This document shows, piece by piece, positions 1 to 11,380 of a DNA stretch of 64,000 nt. The notes beneath the pieces were generated by a model. It saw nothing but the letters and a program-made list of their open reading frames with translations, did no database searches and was not told the origin of the DNA. The stretch's first letter is position 1; each line of letters begins with the position of its first letter. A program made the position numbers and the translations under genes. Location of the stretch: the NCBI GenBank assembly GCA_030674155.1, contig CM060319.1, forward strand, positions 3,114,568-3,178,567, written 5' to 3'. Source of the DNA: Stramonita haemastoma. Its lineage: Eukaryota; Mollusca; Gastropoda; Neogastropoda; Muricidae.

Positions 1-360
1 ATTTAAAAAAAAAACACTTTGAAAATCTATAATCAGTTCATTCTAAAAGCACCAGTTTCATATAGTTAAAAACTGCACACAATCATAATAATTGTCAACA
101 TCATCGTCTCGTCTCTTCTCTTCCCAGATTGAAATTAGCAGCATGGGAAAAAAGAACGGGAGCGTCACAGAAGATGAGGCAGCACACAAAAAAAGTTGGT
201 GAATAAAATCATGATGCATCAGTTAATGTAGGATGTTGTGTAATGTTCTTGTTTCTTGATGTTTGTTTATTTCTTTCTCTTTTTTTCTAATTTCCTTCTC
301 ATAGGCTGCTTTCTGTTTTGATATTATAATGTATTTTTATGTTTATCAACAGAATCTGAT

Positions 361-1090
361 TGTTGCAAGATTATTCATCATCACCTGAACTGCATCACCC
401 TCGGGACTTACACCATCATCAACACCAGGACTTCATCAACACCAGGACTTCATCAACATCAACACCAGGACTTCATCAGCATCAACACCAAGACTTCATC
501 AACACCAGGACTTCATCATCAACACCAGGACTTCATCAACACCAGGACTTCATCAACACCAAGACTTCATCAACATCAACACCAGGACTTCATCAACACC
601 AAGACTTCATCAACACCAAGACTTCATCAACATCAACACCAGGACTTCATCAACACCAAGACTTCATCAACACCAGGACTTCATCAGTACCAATTTCAAT
701 GCCAAGGCTTCATCAGTGCCAATTTCAATGCCAAGGCTTTATCAGTACCAATTTCAATGCCAAGACTTCATCAGTGCCAAGACTTCATCAGTGCCAAGAC
801 TTCATCAATGCCAAGACTTCCATCAGTGCCAATTTCAATGCCAAGACTTCATCAATGCCAAGACTTCATCAGTGCCAATTTCAATACCAAGACTTCATCA
901 GTGCCAAGACCTCATCAGTGCCAAGGCTTCATCAGTGCTAACTAACTTCAATGCCAAGACTTCATCAGTGCTAGGACTTCATCACCAAGACTTCATCAGT
1001 GCTAACTAACTTCAATGCCAAGACTTCATCAGTGCTAGGACTTCATCACCAAGACTTCATCAATGCCAAGACTTTTATCGGGGTACAGAC
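361..1090 (+). repeat. minisatellite, CATCAACACCAGGACTT-type monomers
   Basis: Monomers of about 17-30 bp alternate between caacaccaggacttcat and cagtgccaatttcaatgcca-type variants over 700 bp. All frames are open for long stretches, giving spurious His/Gln/Ser/Thr-rich translations. Confidence 0.9.
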
Positions 1091-1320
1091 TTTCTTATAA
1101 TTAAGGTGAATACGTCATCATCACCAGAATATCTCCTCAGGACTTTTCATCATCACTACAATATACCTCATTGCCATGATTTCCAACCTTCATCATCACA
1201 AGGACTTCTTCATCATCAATACTTTGTTTTCACAACTTGTTCATTTTTGCCCCCACCCCCACCCCACCCCTCCCCTTCTTCTGAAACAAACATCAAAACA
1301 ATGGGGAGAAAAAAATTAGG
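1091..1320 (+). repeat. degenerate continuation of the minisatellite
   Basis: Diverged CATCATCAC/GGACTT monomers end in a C-rich stretch (1250-1276). The same arrangement, ending in a C25 run, is seen at 11180-11380, so this is one of two copies of a larger module. Confidence 0.5.
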
Positions 1321-1429
1321 TGGAAGGCCTCAATTTTTTTTCCAAAGAAAAAACAGGGACCAGAAAGCCTACCATGCACATGCACATAAAATGTGTTTTA
1401 AAATGTTCTTTTTTTGTTGTTGACATGGT

Positions 1430-1640
1430 GTATTTTTGTATCAGTTTTATCATTGGTGCACCATTGTCTATTTCTCAGACGCACTAGGTGTTGGCCAAAC
1501 CATGCAAGGGCTGGCCACAAAGACCAGTACAGCAGAGGGATTAGTGTGTGTGTGTGCTTTTTTTTTCTCTTGAGGAAAATGTAATGTGAAATGTAGGAAA
1601 AGCATGTGAATAAGATGTGTGTGTACATAACCATGTACAC
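1430..1640 (+). repeat. dispersed repeat G, copy 1
   Basis: Shares the core cagcagagggattagtgtgtg and flanking sequence with 11975-12145 in the same orientation. The region from 1640 to 2160 has no recognisable feature apart from AT-rich homopolymers. Confidence 0.55.
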
Positions 1641-2164
1641 ACACATAATTTTTTAAAAAAGGTCATGTTTGTCAGATCAGCTGAATTTAAGAACCTTCTG
1701 GTTCAGAGATGATCCTGAATAAAAACAGGATTTGATATAGTTTTTACTATCAGCAAGCATGATACTACACACCGTTTACAGATTTGATTGTAGCAGTGTG
1801 TATATGCATGCATAAATGTGGGAGGGAGAGGGAGGGGAACTTTACAGTAATCAAATATGGGTACTACATAATTTTCATTAGGATTTACTCCGATTTAGTG
1901 TTCAGTGTAAGGTAAAGGGTTAACAGGGAGATGGGTTTGGAATGCGCATTCACATTAGTAATTGAGGAAAAGTTGTTTTTAAAAAGTTGCTTTTTTCTTG
2001 ATGGGTTAAAAAAAATCAACTATAGGGCCTTTCTTTTGTGGTGGGGTAAAAAATATAAAAGCCATGGAGCCTTCTTTTGGTGTTGGGGTAAAAGACAATT
2101 TTGTGGGAAGTGTGCTTTGTGATTGAAAGAAAAAAGTATTTTAAAAAAAAATAATAATAAAAAA

Positions 2165-2350
2165 AACCCATAGTGTCCACATGCCATTGCGTCCAGATGC
2201 ATGCATCCAGACTGACAGGCCCAGGCCCAACTACTAATCTTAACCCTAACCTGATACTAAATGTTTACACTTACCCTGACCCTTACCCTGCATGTGAACA
2301 CACTGACAGATGGATGCAATGGTACCTGGACATAATGGTCACTTTTCTGT
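2165..2350 (+). repeat. dispersed repeat F, copy 1 (contains telomere-like taaccctaacc)
   Basis: About 180 bp that match 12468-12660 closely in direct orientation, including actgacaggcccaggcccaa, taaccctaacctgatact and gcatgtgaacacact. The two-unit telomere-like motif is internal to the repeat. Confidence 0.7.
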
Positions 2351-2469
2351 CCTGAAACCAATAAAGAGGTTTGGGGAGGGGTGAAATTTGAGAAAATCGA
2401 ATATTTAGGAGAAAGGAGTAGGATATCTAGTCAGGTATATATGAGAAAGAGGTTGTGTGCCTGTGTGTA

Positions 2470-2700
2470 TTGTCTGTTTCTGAAGGACTTTCAGGGCAGT
2501 TGAGTCAGCACTGATGTTAACTCCAGGGAAGAAATATCCTGGAACAGGTGTCTTGATGGTGGCTCAAATGTGGGATTGAAGCCAGGTCATAGATTGTGAG
2601 CAGTGGGTGCTATAGCTGAGTGGTTAAGATTATTCAACTATCTCACAGGTCAACTTCAAGTACAGAAATTTCAATCTCCCAGGTCATCTTAAAGTATAAA
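2470..2700. repeat. two abutting SINE fragments
   Basis: 2470-2605 matches the body of family-B SINEs in minus orientation (gagtcagcactgatgttaac). At 2606 a plus-strand tRNA-like head begins, with box-A-like tagctgagtggttaaga. 2700-3060 contains nothing I can name. Confidence 0.45.
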
Positions 2701-3059
2701 TCTGCCAGTGCCTTAATTCCCTTCATGTATATGAACATACAGAAGATAAAATATGCACAATAAAGAGTTCATAATTCACAGCATTCTGTGGGTCACTCAA
2801 ACACATACATACCCAGCATACATCCCCAAAGTCAAAATGCAGCTGTCTACATGGTGGGCAAAACGGTCACGTGCGCAAAATCTCACCATTGGTGAACCTT
2901 GGAGCTCTGGTGGAGGAATGAAAAAAACCAAACCCCAAAAAGATTGATTATGAGCACAATGCTCTGAATTATAAACAGGATGTGTGTGTTATGGATAGTT
3001 TGTGCTGCAAACAAAATTAATTTGCTCTACTGTTATAAAGGATTATGATAAACATGTTG

Positions 3060-4200
3060 CCAAGACCTATTTGAAGCAACTATCTCGGTCCTTTTGTAAA
3101 ACCAGTACCACATTTGCATTGATGGATGTACATGCTTAGACACAGAGTGCACCTACTTCAATTTGTATAGGCCTTTTTGTATTCTTTTTTATCCCTTTCT
3201 TTGGTACATCACTTTGGCCTTTTGCTTGTTTGGGGTTTTTTAATTGCTGTTTATGTAAGTGACATGAAGTTTGGATGTCAAAAAATGAAAATAGAAGTGG
3301 GAAAGAAGAGGAGAATGGAGGACCCACAAAAAGAAAAAAATAGGGAAAAGAAAAGGTGGTTGGAGGCCCTACCCAAAAAAAAAAACAAAGAAAAAAAAAC
3401 AGAAAAAGGGGGAAAAGAAAAGGTGGTTGGAGGCCCCACAAAAAAAGAAAAAAATGGGGAAAAGAAAAGGTGGTTGGAGGCCCCACAAATAAAGAAAAAA
3501 ATGGGGAAAAGAAAAGGTGGTTGGAGGCCCCACAAATAAAGAAAAAAATGGGGAAAAGAAAAGGTGGTTGGAGGCCCCACAAAAAATGGGGAAAAGAAAA
3601 GGTGGTTGGAGGCCCCACAAAAAAGGGGAAAAGAAAAGGTGGTTGGAGGCCCCACAAAAAAAAAAAAAAAAAAAGGGGGGAAAGAAAAGGTGGTTGGAGG
3701 CCCCACAAATAAAGAAAAAAATGGGGAAAAGAAAAGGTGGTTGGAGGCCCCACAAAAAATGGGGAAAAGAAAAGGTGGTTGGAGGCCCCACAAAAAAGGG
3801 GAAAAGAAAAGGTGGTTGGAGGCCCCACAAAAAAAAAAAAAAAAAGGGGGGAAAGAAAAGGTGGTTGGAGGCCCCACAAAAAATGGGGAAAAGAAAAGGT
3901 GGTTGGAGGCCCCACCAAAAAAAAAAAAAAAAGGGGGGGAAAGAAAAGGTGGTTGGAGGCCCCACACAAAAAAAGAAAAGGTGGTTGGAGGCCCCACAAA
4001 AAAATGGGGAAAAGAAAAGGTGGTTGGAGGCCCCACACATAAAACGAAGACATAAAGAAAAGAAAAAAACAGTAGAAAAAAATTAAGAAGCTGGAGGCCC
4101 CCAAAAACCTGTTTTGGTTGCCATTATACTTTTTGTATTGAGCTTTGAAGTTCATATTTCCAATCAGTAATATGTACAATTGTCCATTGAAAAAAGTTAA
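3060..4200 (+). repeat. module with GGTGGTTGGAGGCCCC minisatellite
   Basis: About 16 tandem copies of aaggtggttggaggccccaca separated by variable A-runs and aatggggaaaag occupy 3345-4040. Unique flanks on both sides are shared with the modules at 13430-14120 and 14712-15310, where the minisatellite has only one or two copies. The long Phe/Pro-rich minus-strand frame here is a repeat artefact. Confidence 0.85.
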
Positions 4201-4294
4201 TTATCTTAAGATGGTAGTATAATTTCCATTTCTGGCTAATGGTCTGTGTGTTGATCTGTTACTGAAAGATATTACATCTGCTGGGAAACTTGAG

Positions 4295-4680
4295 ACTTTA
4301 GTGATGCAAGGACTTCTTCATTGGTGACTTGTTAATTGTTGCAAAGACGTCTTTGTCATTGCAGATGTGTTGTTTCTAGGACTTCTAAGTCACTACAAAG
4401 ATTTCATCACTGCAAGTAATTTTTCATCACTTCAAGAACTTCTTCATCACTTCAAGAACTTCATCACTTCAAGAACTTCTTCATCACTATTCACTGCAAG
4501 ATATTCTTCATCTCTGCAAGGAATTCTTTATCTCTGCAAGGAATTCATCTCTGCAAGGACTTCTTCATCACAAATTTGTCTTTGTCATTTTGCAAAGACT
4601 TCTTTGTCACTGGTAAGGACTTTTTCATTGTCATAAGGACTAGTTCATTGCTAAAAGGAATTCTTCATCACCACAAAGAT
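4295..4680 (+). repeat. degenerate CTTCATCACTGCAAGGA minisatellite
   Basis: Irregular 12-30 bp monomers of acttcttcatcactgcaag type lead into the regular 40-bp array that follows. Confidence 0.7.
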
Positions 4681-5515
4681 GACTTCTTCACTCCAAGGAC
4701 TTCTTCATCACCACAAAGATGTCTTCTTCACTCCAAGGACTTCTCCATCACCACAAAGATGTCTTCTTCACTTCAAGGACTTCTTCACCACAAAGATGTC
4801 TTCTTCACTTCAAGGACTTCTTCATCTTCACAAACATGACTTCTTCACTCCAAGGACTTCTTCATCACCACAAAGATGTCTTCATCACTCCAAGGCTTCT
4901 TCATTACCACAAAGATGTCTTCATCACTGCTAGGACTTCTTCATCACCACAAAGATGACTTCTTCACTCCAAGGACTTCTTCATCACCACAAAGATGTCT
5001 TCTTCACTCCAAGGACTTCTTCATCACCACAAAGATGTCTTCATCACTGCTAGGACTTCTTCATCACCACAAAGATGACTTCTTCACTCCAAGGACTTCT
5101 TCATCACCACAAAGATGTCTTCTTCACTCCAAGGACTTCTTCATCACCACAAAGATGTCTTCATCACTGCTAGGACTTCTTCATCACCACAAAGATGACT
5201 TCTTCACTCCAAGGACTTCTTCATCACCACAAAGATGTCTTCTTCACTCCAAGGACTTCTTCATCACCACAAAGATGTTTTCATCACTGCTAGGACTTCT
5301 TCATCACCACAAAGATGACTTCTTCACTCCGAGGACTTCTTCATCACCACAAAGATGTCTTCTTCACTCCAAGGACTTCTTCATCACCACAAAGATGTCT
5401 TCATCACTGCTAGGACTTCTTCATCACCACAAAGATGTCTTCATCACTCCAAGGACTTCTTCATCACCACAAAGATGTCTTCATCACTGCTAGGAATTCA
5501 TCATTGCTGGAATGT
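4680..5515 (+). repeat. 40-bp satellite with 120-bp higher-order period
   Basis: The 40-bp monomer contains tcatcaccacaaagatg and cactccaaggacttcttc. From 4921 three consecutive monomers form a 120-bp unit that repeats almost base for base four times (4921, 5041, 5161, 5281), with the ctgctaggac variant marking every third monomer. Confidence 0.95.
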
Positions 5516-5635
5516 CTCATTGCAGGGCTTCTTCATTGTAAAAACTTTTTCATTGCAACAAGAATCTAATCGCTGCAAGGACAACTTGATTGCCAGAGCT
5601 TCTTCATTGCCATAACTTCATTGCCAGGACTTTAA

Positions 5636-5790
5636 AAGTCAACATTCATTGGTTCCCATCAAGGTATGGTTCTGTCGCTTGTGCTCTTCATTCTTTATAT
5701 CAATGATTTTAATTGTATTGGATGGGATACCACTCTGTTGAGTAAGTGCGCTGATGACACTGCTATTGAAGAAGATTTGTGAAATTGACA
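5636..5790 (+). pseudogene. non-LTR reverse-transcriptase fragment (unit 1)
   Basis: Translation gives QGMVLSLVLFILYINDFN, matching the PQGxVLSPLLFxLYIND segment of retrotransposon reverse transcriptases. A further 15 codons on lie LLSKCADDTAIE, matching the YADDT active-site motif with Tyr replaced by Cys. No other domain is present; this is a relic. Confidence 0.75.
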
Positions 5791-6024
5791 GTGTATATTG
5801 TGAATAAGTTCAGGAGTTCTCTATGAATAGAAGTTCTGGGGTTTTTTCCTTCATCGGCTAGAGCTTAAAGAGGTTTACCAATGCTTATATTTTTGCATGT
5901 GCAATTGGTTTTTCCCCTCACCATTCAGGTAACCGCTTTCTGTCTTCAAAGATGCTGTTGGGGATTGAACCTGCTAATTTTGTTGGAGCAGTCTGGAGAG
6001 ATCTTGCTCTGTCCTATTTTCACT

Positions 6025-6220
6025 TGTGGTGGGATCTTTTGACATGCACGAGTCTGTAAGCTGACAGGTCTGACTGGTTTAGAGTCTCCTTCAAGACTTG
6101 ACATTCATTTCAGCTGTACCAACAAACTGGGAAAACAGGGATAGGCTGGGAATCAAAACCAGAACCTCATGGTTCACTTGTTAGGCAGGTGAACATCCCA
6201 AACAATCATGCCACCTTAAA
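6025..6220 (-). repeat. tRNA-derived SINE, family D, copy 1
   Basis: On the minus strand the head reads ggtggcatgattgtttggga... with a box-B-like ggttttgattccc, followed by a body shared with 12150-12335. 5790-6025 shows no recognisable feature. Confidence 0.55.
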
Positions 6221-6424
6221 TGTTCGGACTAAAATTGCGCAATTTTTTACCAGAAAAGTAGTATGAAATTATGATGCATTGATGTTATATTGTGCAATGT
6301 TCCTTGATAATTTGATTCTTCCTTTTTGGATTAAAAAATGATTACAGAACTTTGTCTTGTTCATCATTTACTCCAGTTTTTCTTTTGCAATAACTCTGTG
6401 TTCTCTTTTGTGTCTTTGATAGAA

Positions 6425-6612
6425 ATTCATCATCACAAGGACTTCACCATCACCCAGATTTGATCATTGTCTGGACTTCAGTCTTCATCATCACCAGAAC
6501 TTAAACATCACCAGCACTTCAGTCTTCCTCATCACCTGGACTTCAGTCTTCATCATCACCAGGACTTCAGTCTTCATCATCACCAGGACTTCAGTCTTCA
6601 TCACCAGGACTT
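6425..6612 (+). repeat. 24-bp minisatellite
   Basis: Four to five copies of ttcagtcttcatcatcacca + ggac precede the second RT fragment. Confidence 0.8.
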
Positions 6613-6770
6613 TAAAGTTTGCTTTAACTTGCTTCTTGCAAGGTATGGTTCTGCCATCTAACGTCTTTATTTTTTTATATAGTTTAAACAGTACTGGATG
6701 TGACAGCACTGTGTTGATAAAGTTTTTTAAGGCTACTTCTGTTTGAGATGTGTGACATTAACTCTTTGTG
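6613..6770 (+). pseudogene. non-LTR reverse-transcriptase fragment (unit 2)
   Basis: gcaaggtatggttctgcc translates as LQGMVLP and is followed by a diverged, partly frame-broken copy of the same RT segment (tgtgacagcactgtgttgat). Confidence 0.55.
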
Positions 6771-6959
6771 TATCAAAAGGGAGTTGAAATTTTCTCTAAC
6801 AATAAAAATGGTTAAATTATGTAGCAAGATAGATGACAGCATGAAATCATGAAGTGCTGATATACTCTGCATTATATTGTGTTGTGTTTTTTTTGTTTTG
6901 AAATGGCTACATTATCCCCTACAGAGTTGTTTTGAGATAATGTATTCATGTTTGTATTG

Positions 6960-7190
6960 TTTCCAGGTCTTGATCTTTGCCAGAATTTCTTGACTGCAGG
7001 AGTTGTTCATCGCTGTATGGACTTCTTCATCACTGCAAAGACGTCTTCACTGCAAGGACTTCAGCTTCATCAGGACTTCTTCATCACTGCAAAGACGTCT
7101 TCACTGCAAGGACTTCACCTTCATCACCTCAAGGATACTCATCTTCATCGTTGCAAGGACACCTTCATTGCCAGCACTTCAGAAATCCTC
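6960..7190 (+). repeat. CTTCATCACTGCAAAGACGT minisatellite
   Basis: Two long (about 60 bp) and several short monomers such as cttcatcactgcaaagacgt sit before the third RT fragment. Confidence 0.7.
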
Positions 7191-7325
7191 TTTGGCTGGT
7201 TCCCTTCAAGGTATGGTTCTGTCACTTGTCCTCTTCACTCTATTTGTAAATACAAGTTCAGTTGTACTGGATACGACACCACACTGTTGATAAAGTGCCT
7301 TGATGGCACGACTTTTGGAGGTTAA
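7187..7325 (+). pseudogene. non-LTR reverse-transcriptase fragment (unit 3)
   Basis: Encodes SLQGMVLSLVLFTLFVN and, after a frame change, YDTTLLIKCLDGTT, where LDGT replaces the ADDT active-site residues. Non-functional. Confidence 0.7.
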
Positions 7326-7370
7326 TTAAATTAATGCTGTGTTTATTCTCATGGTCAGAGGCTTCCTCTG

Positions 7371-7500
<130 letters not shown>

Positions 7501-7750
7501 TATTCTCAAACAGTTGAAAGAGTTTTGTATAAATAGAAATGTACTGGATAAAATGTGTAGCAAGAATGTAGACTGTATGAAGTCGGTGCATTAATGTTTA
7601 TACTGTACTATGGTCTGTGGTTTATTTCTTTGTCTTGTTTATAAGCTGCTCCAGTGTTCTCTTTTGAAATAATAATGTACTATTCTATCGGGTTTGAAGT
7701 TGGGGTGTTTTTTTTTCCGTATTTCATCATTGCAAAAACTTCTGACCCAT

Positions 7751-7751
<1 letters not shown>

Positions 7752-7784
<33 letters not shown>

Positions 7785-8110
7785 TACAAACTGGGTATGG
7801 GATAGCTCAGTGGCCAGAGTACTCGCTTTCCCTGAGCTAAGGTTAAGCTGCATCAAGCTTGGTTACCAGGTGGATGGGTGACTGTTTGCATGCCTTGTTT
7901 TCAGTACAATCCCCCAGTTCCACCCAGCTGTTAATGGGCATCTGCCCTCTTTAGGGTCATGGAGGGTAAAATAGCTAGGGAGAGACGATGGGCACTGCCC
8001 TCAATATGCTGGCCCCTAGAGAAGCTGAAGTCTCTGACCCTATGACCACATATGTTATGGGACACTTTTACCTTTTTTTTTCTTTTTTTTTCTTTTTTTT
8101 ACAAACAGTT
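7752..8110 (+). repeat. chimeric tRNA/5S SINE (family A), copy 1
   Basis: After a poly-T run comes a tRNA-like box A (tagctcagtggccagagt, 7803-7820). At 7841-7882 follows sequence very like the internal control region of 5S rRNA, including ggatgggtgac. The body and the tail ending cttttaccttttt match copy 2 at 8497-8805. tacaaac occurs on both sides and may be part of a target-site duplication. Confidence 0.75.
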
Positions 8111-8197
8111 AAGTCTGTAGTGGACCTGATAGTACCATGTGAGAAAAGTTGTCTGATGATATTTCTGTAGGAGATTTTTCCTATCCTATTTGTATGA

Positions 8198-8395
8198 TTG
8201 CCAGACTCTTCACCAGAATGTCTTGATTGCAGGGACTTCATCATCACCACAAGACTTCATCATCACCGCAAGGACTTTGTCTTCACAAGACTTCATTGTC
8301 ATAAGGACTTCCACATTACCATAAAGACTTTACATCACTGCAAGGACTTGAACATCACAAGGACACCTTCATTACCAGGATTTCAATAGTCAGGT
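8198..8395 (+). repeat. CTTCATCATCACCACAAGA minisatellite
   Basis: Irregular monomers of the array family lead into the fourth RT fragment. Confidence 0.7.
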
Positions 8396-8396
8396 T

Positions 8397-8484
8397 TTAC
8401 TGGATCTCTTCAAGGTATGGTTCTGTCACCTATCCTCTTCATAGTATGAATGTTTTTAATTGTACAGGATCTGATATAGCCCTG
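8397..8484 (+). pseudogene. non-LTR reverse-transcriptase fragment (unit 4), split by a SINE
   Basis: LQGMVLSPILFIV is encoded, the best match to the RT consensus in the array, followed by a stop. The fragment is interrupted at 8485-8817 by a SINE insertion and resumes at 8818. Confidence 0.65.
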
Positions 8485-8817
8485 TTAAGAAAGTACCCTT
8501 TAGGGATGGGGTAGCTCAGTGGTCAGAGCGCTTGCTTTCCCCCAGCCAATGTTAAGCAGTGTCGAGCGTGGTTACCAATTGGATGAGTGACCATTTGCAT
8601 GCCTTGGCTTCAGTACAGTTCCCCCAGTTCAGCCAGCTGTAAATGGATACCTGCCCTCTTTAGGGTCATGGAAGGTAAAGCAGCAAGGGAGAGGAGATGG
8701 GCGCCGCCCTCAATATGCTGGCCCCTAGAGAAGTTGAGGTCTCTGACGCCTCGCTCCCCTACGACCACAAAGGTTATGGGACACCTTTACCTTTTACCTC
8801 TTCTTTTAAGAAAGTAC
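8485..8817 (+). mobile_element. chimeric tRNA/5S SINE (family A), copy 2, with 12-bp target-site duplication
   Basis: The duplication ttaagaaagtac is found at 8485-8496 and 8806-8817. Between them lie box A (tagctcagtggtcagagc, 8512-8529), a 5S-like segment at 8551-8592 (gttaagcagtgtcgagcgtg, then ttggatgagtgacc), a body of about 200 bp shared with copy 1, and a T-rich tail. The duplication shows insertion by target-primed reverse transcription into the pre-existing RT-fragment repeat. Confidence 0.8.
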
Positions 8818-9069
8818 TTTATGACACAGCTCTTGAAGATTAGTGACAATTGCAATCTCTGTATTCTAAAGAAGTTGATTTTTTTTTTAAAGATAGAAAT
8901 TTACTAATAAAAATGTGTGGTGAATAGGTAGGCTGCATAAAGTCATGATATACTGTGCTATATTCTGTGAGTATTTGTTTCTTCTTTCTTTATGCTTTTT
9001 TCACCATTTTGTTTTGAATGCCTTGCTCATAACCCACTTCACTGTCTAATAGTGTATTCCTGATAATAT

Positions 9070-9290
9070 TTTCTCCAGGTCTTCATCATCGTCATGACAT
9101 CATTATCACAGGGACCTCTTGGTTCTTCATCACCAGCAGGACTTCAAGATGGCTTCATCACAGCAAGAGCTTCTTCACTGCAGGGACTTTTTCATCTCTA
9201 CAAGGACTTCTGAATTTCCACAAGGACTTCTTCATCACTGGAAGGTCACCATCATTGCCCGTACTTCATGCAAGTCATTTACTGGTTCCC
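9070..9290 (+). repeat. degenerate array minisatellite
   Basis: Monomers such as acttcttcatcactggaagg precede the last RT fragment. Confidence 0.6.
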
Positions 9291-9345
9291 TGCAAGGTAC
9301 AGTTCTGTCACCTACCCTCATGATTTTTTTTATAGAAATAATTAT
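9270..9345 (+). pseudogene. non-LTR reverse-transcriptase fragment (unit 5)
   Basis: FTGSLQGTVLSPTL matches the TGxPQGTVLSPxLF motif, after which similarity ends in an AT-rich tract. Confidence 0.6.
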
Positions 9346-9365
9346 TATTGTACACATTTTTTACA

Positions 9366-9612
9366 TATTTTGTCAAGAGCTTGAAGGTCATCAGTGGTGA
9401 GATTTTGCCTATGCAGCCATTCACTTATTTCTAAGGAGGCTGCATTCAGGCCTTGAGGCTGATGTATAAACACGCCATTGTGCATGCATTTAAAAAAACC
9501 TTTATCATTTGTTCCTACTGGCATACAGTTGCTCACTCTTCCAAAAGGTGGAACGGGCTTTGACATGTGTGCAAGATGTTATGCTTGCTTTCATACATAG
9601 GATTACAGTGTA
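9366..9612 (-). repeat. SINE family-B fragment with module C
   Basis: Contains module C (gagattttgcctatgcagcc) and the family-B body (ccaaaaggtggaacggg, gtgcaagatgtt), both also seen at 10280-10660 and 27425-27835. Confidence 0.55.
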
Positions 9613-9797
9613 AAAACAAAAATGACACTGAATACATTTGTTTTAAAAAAAAGTAGCACAATAGTGGATAGCATGCAAAAGAACTTGGCTGATATGTATC
9701 AATATATTGTGACAGAGGATAGAAAGAAAATGCGCATGATGGTACACATAGTTTTGCTAAGTAGAACATAGTTCAAATATTTCAGTTTTCCTTGATT

Positions 9798-9860
9798 TAA
9801 AACTATTTTATTTATTTATTTTATGAGGATAATGGAATAAGCATTCATGTGCACTATGTA
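9798..9860 (-). repeat. SINE family-B 3' tail fragment
   Basis: atgaggataatggaataagc and the TTTA-rich run match the 3' end of full-length family-B copies such as 33478-33825. Confidence 0.6.
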
Positions 9861-10017
9861 AAGGGAGAGAATGGTGTGGAATCTAGATAAGAGGAAATTT
9901 TTATTTTTTATACAGAGGTAAAGTTTCTATTTGCATGAAGTTAGCTTTATGCTGCAGTGAAATGTATCAAACTTTAATAACATTAGCTCTCTGTGCAGCT
10001 GTCTTAATAAGTACACT

Positions 10018-10245
10018 CCCCCCCCCCCCCCCCCCCCCCCCCCCTGACACACACACACACTCTCCACACACACAACATCCAACACATACACATATGCAGA
10101 CACGCACATGCATACACACACACACGCACATGCATACACACGCACACACACGTGCATACATACACATGTGCATACACACATGCACGCACGCACACACACA
10201 TGCATGCATGCACTCACGTGTGCACACACACACACACACACATAT
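10018..10245 (+). repeat. poly-C (C27) followed by CA/CATG-rich repeat
   Basis: An uninterrupted C run (10018-10044) passes into 200 bp of (CA)n with interspersed tgcatg steps. Confidence 0.95.
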
Positions 10246-10279
10246 TTATAATTATATTGTATAATCCATTTCCATTTCT

Positions 10280-10660
10280 TGACTAGAGCTCCAAGGTTAA
10301 CCATTGTTGAGATTTTTTGTGTATGCAGTGGTTTTATCCACAATGAAGATTGCTGCATTCTGACTTTAGGGATAGTATTTACAACATGACACCTGTGTGC
10401 ATGCATTTAAGAAAAAAAATGTGAAGAAGCCATTCCTACCAGCACAAAATGGACTACTTTTCTGAAAGCCAAAATATCCTGCATGCTTTACACATGGGGC
10501 CTTGATTTATAGTCTCATCTAAAGGATTTCTGTGGAAGAGGAGTCAGTACTGATGTTAACTCAAGGGTAAAATCTGCTGAAATGGGAATCTCCATGGTGA
10601 ATCAATCCCAGACCATCAGATCACAAGCGCACTGATCTAACCACTAGGCTGCTCCACCCC
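10280..10660 (-). repeat. SINE, family B related, nearly full length
   Basis: The minus-strand head ggggtggagcagcctagtgg is tRNA-like (box A cagcctagtggttagatca), and the body includes gttaacatcagtactgactc. The distal part is module C rather than the usual tail. 10660-10860 is the AT-rich spacer of the array. Confidence 0.65.
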
Positions 10661-10864
10661 TCAATATTATGTATAATATACATTGTTACACGTAAACATC
10701 TCTTGCTGCATAAAAAGTGGGTGTTTTCTGCACAGATGTAGTGATACATGAATGCTGAATTGCACCATTTTCTGTGGTGATTTTTTCACAATTTTTAGCA
10801 TATTGTTTATTCTTTGCTTATGTTTTTTCTGTTGTAAAATAACATATTCATGACTTTTATTATC

Positions 10865-11345
10865 TTCAGGACTTGCCATCAGGACTTTAAAAAAGTTATT
10901 GCCGTCATCTTTGCCAAGCGTTAAATACCTGCATGGCTGCCATGACTTCATCATCATCACTGAGATGTCTTCAGCACAAGAGTTCATCATCATGAAGACT
11001 TTGTCACCAAGACTTCAACACCAACACTTTGTCACCAAGACTTCAACACCAAGACTTCATCAAAACAAAAACTTCCATCACCACCTAAACGTCTTCGACG
11101 CCTAGACTACCAAAACTTCAACACAAATACTTCCTCACCACAAAGATTCACCTTCACTAGGAATTTTTTAACGCAAGGATTTAATCATTGTTCAACAATG
11201 CCAAGACTTCATCATCTTTATGACTTAATCATCAGCAAAATATCTTCACAGGACTTCCATCATCACTAGAATAATCTTCATGGCCATGATAACTGGGCTT
11301 CATCATCATGAGATCTTCTTCAGCACCAGACTTTGTCTTCGCCAG
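10865..11345 (+). repeat. degenerate CATCATCAC/AAGACTTCAACACCAAGAC minisatellite
   Basis: Short variable monomers (accaagacttcaacacca) form the right end of the array. A C25 run at 11356-11380 follows. Confidence 0.75.
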
Positions 11346-11380
11346 GAAGAAAACTCCCCCCCCCCCCCCCCCCCCCCCCC

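Noticed and set aside
3136..4179. 347-codon minus-strand frame rich in Phe, Pro and Leu
   Set aside because: It is a translation of the ggtggttggaggcccc minisatellite; frames on both strands are open for the same reason and no start, splice or family signal is present.
4876..5493. 205-codon frame with a 40-residue repeat
   Set aside because: Arises from the 120-bp periodic satellite; all three frames are similar and there is no recognisable protein.
4680..5515. CRISPR-like direct repeats
   Set aside because: Monomers are contiguous with no unique spacers, and the genome is eukaryotic.
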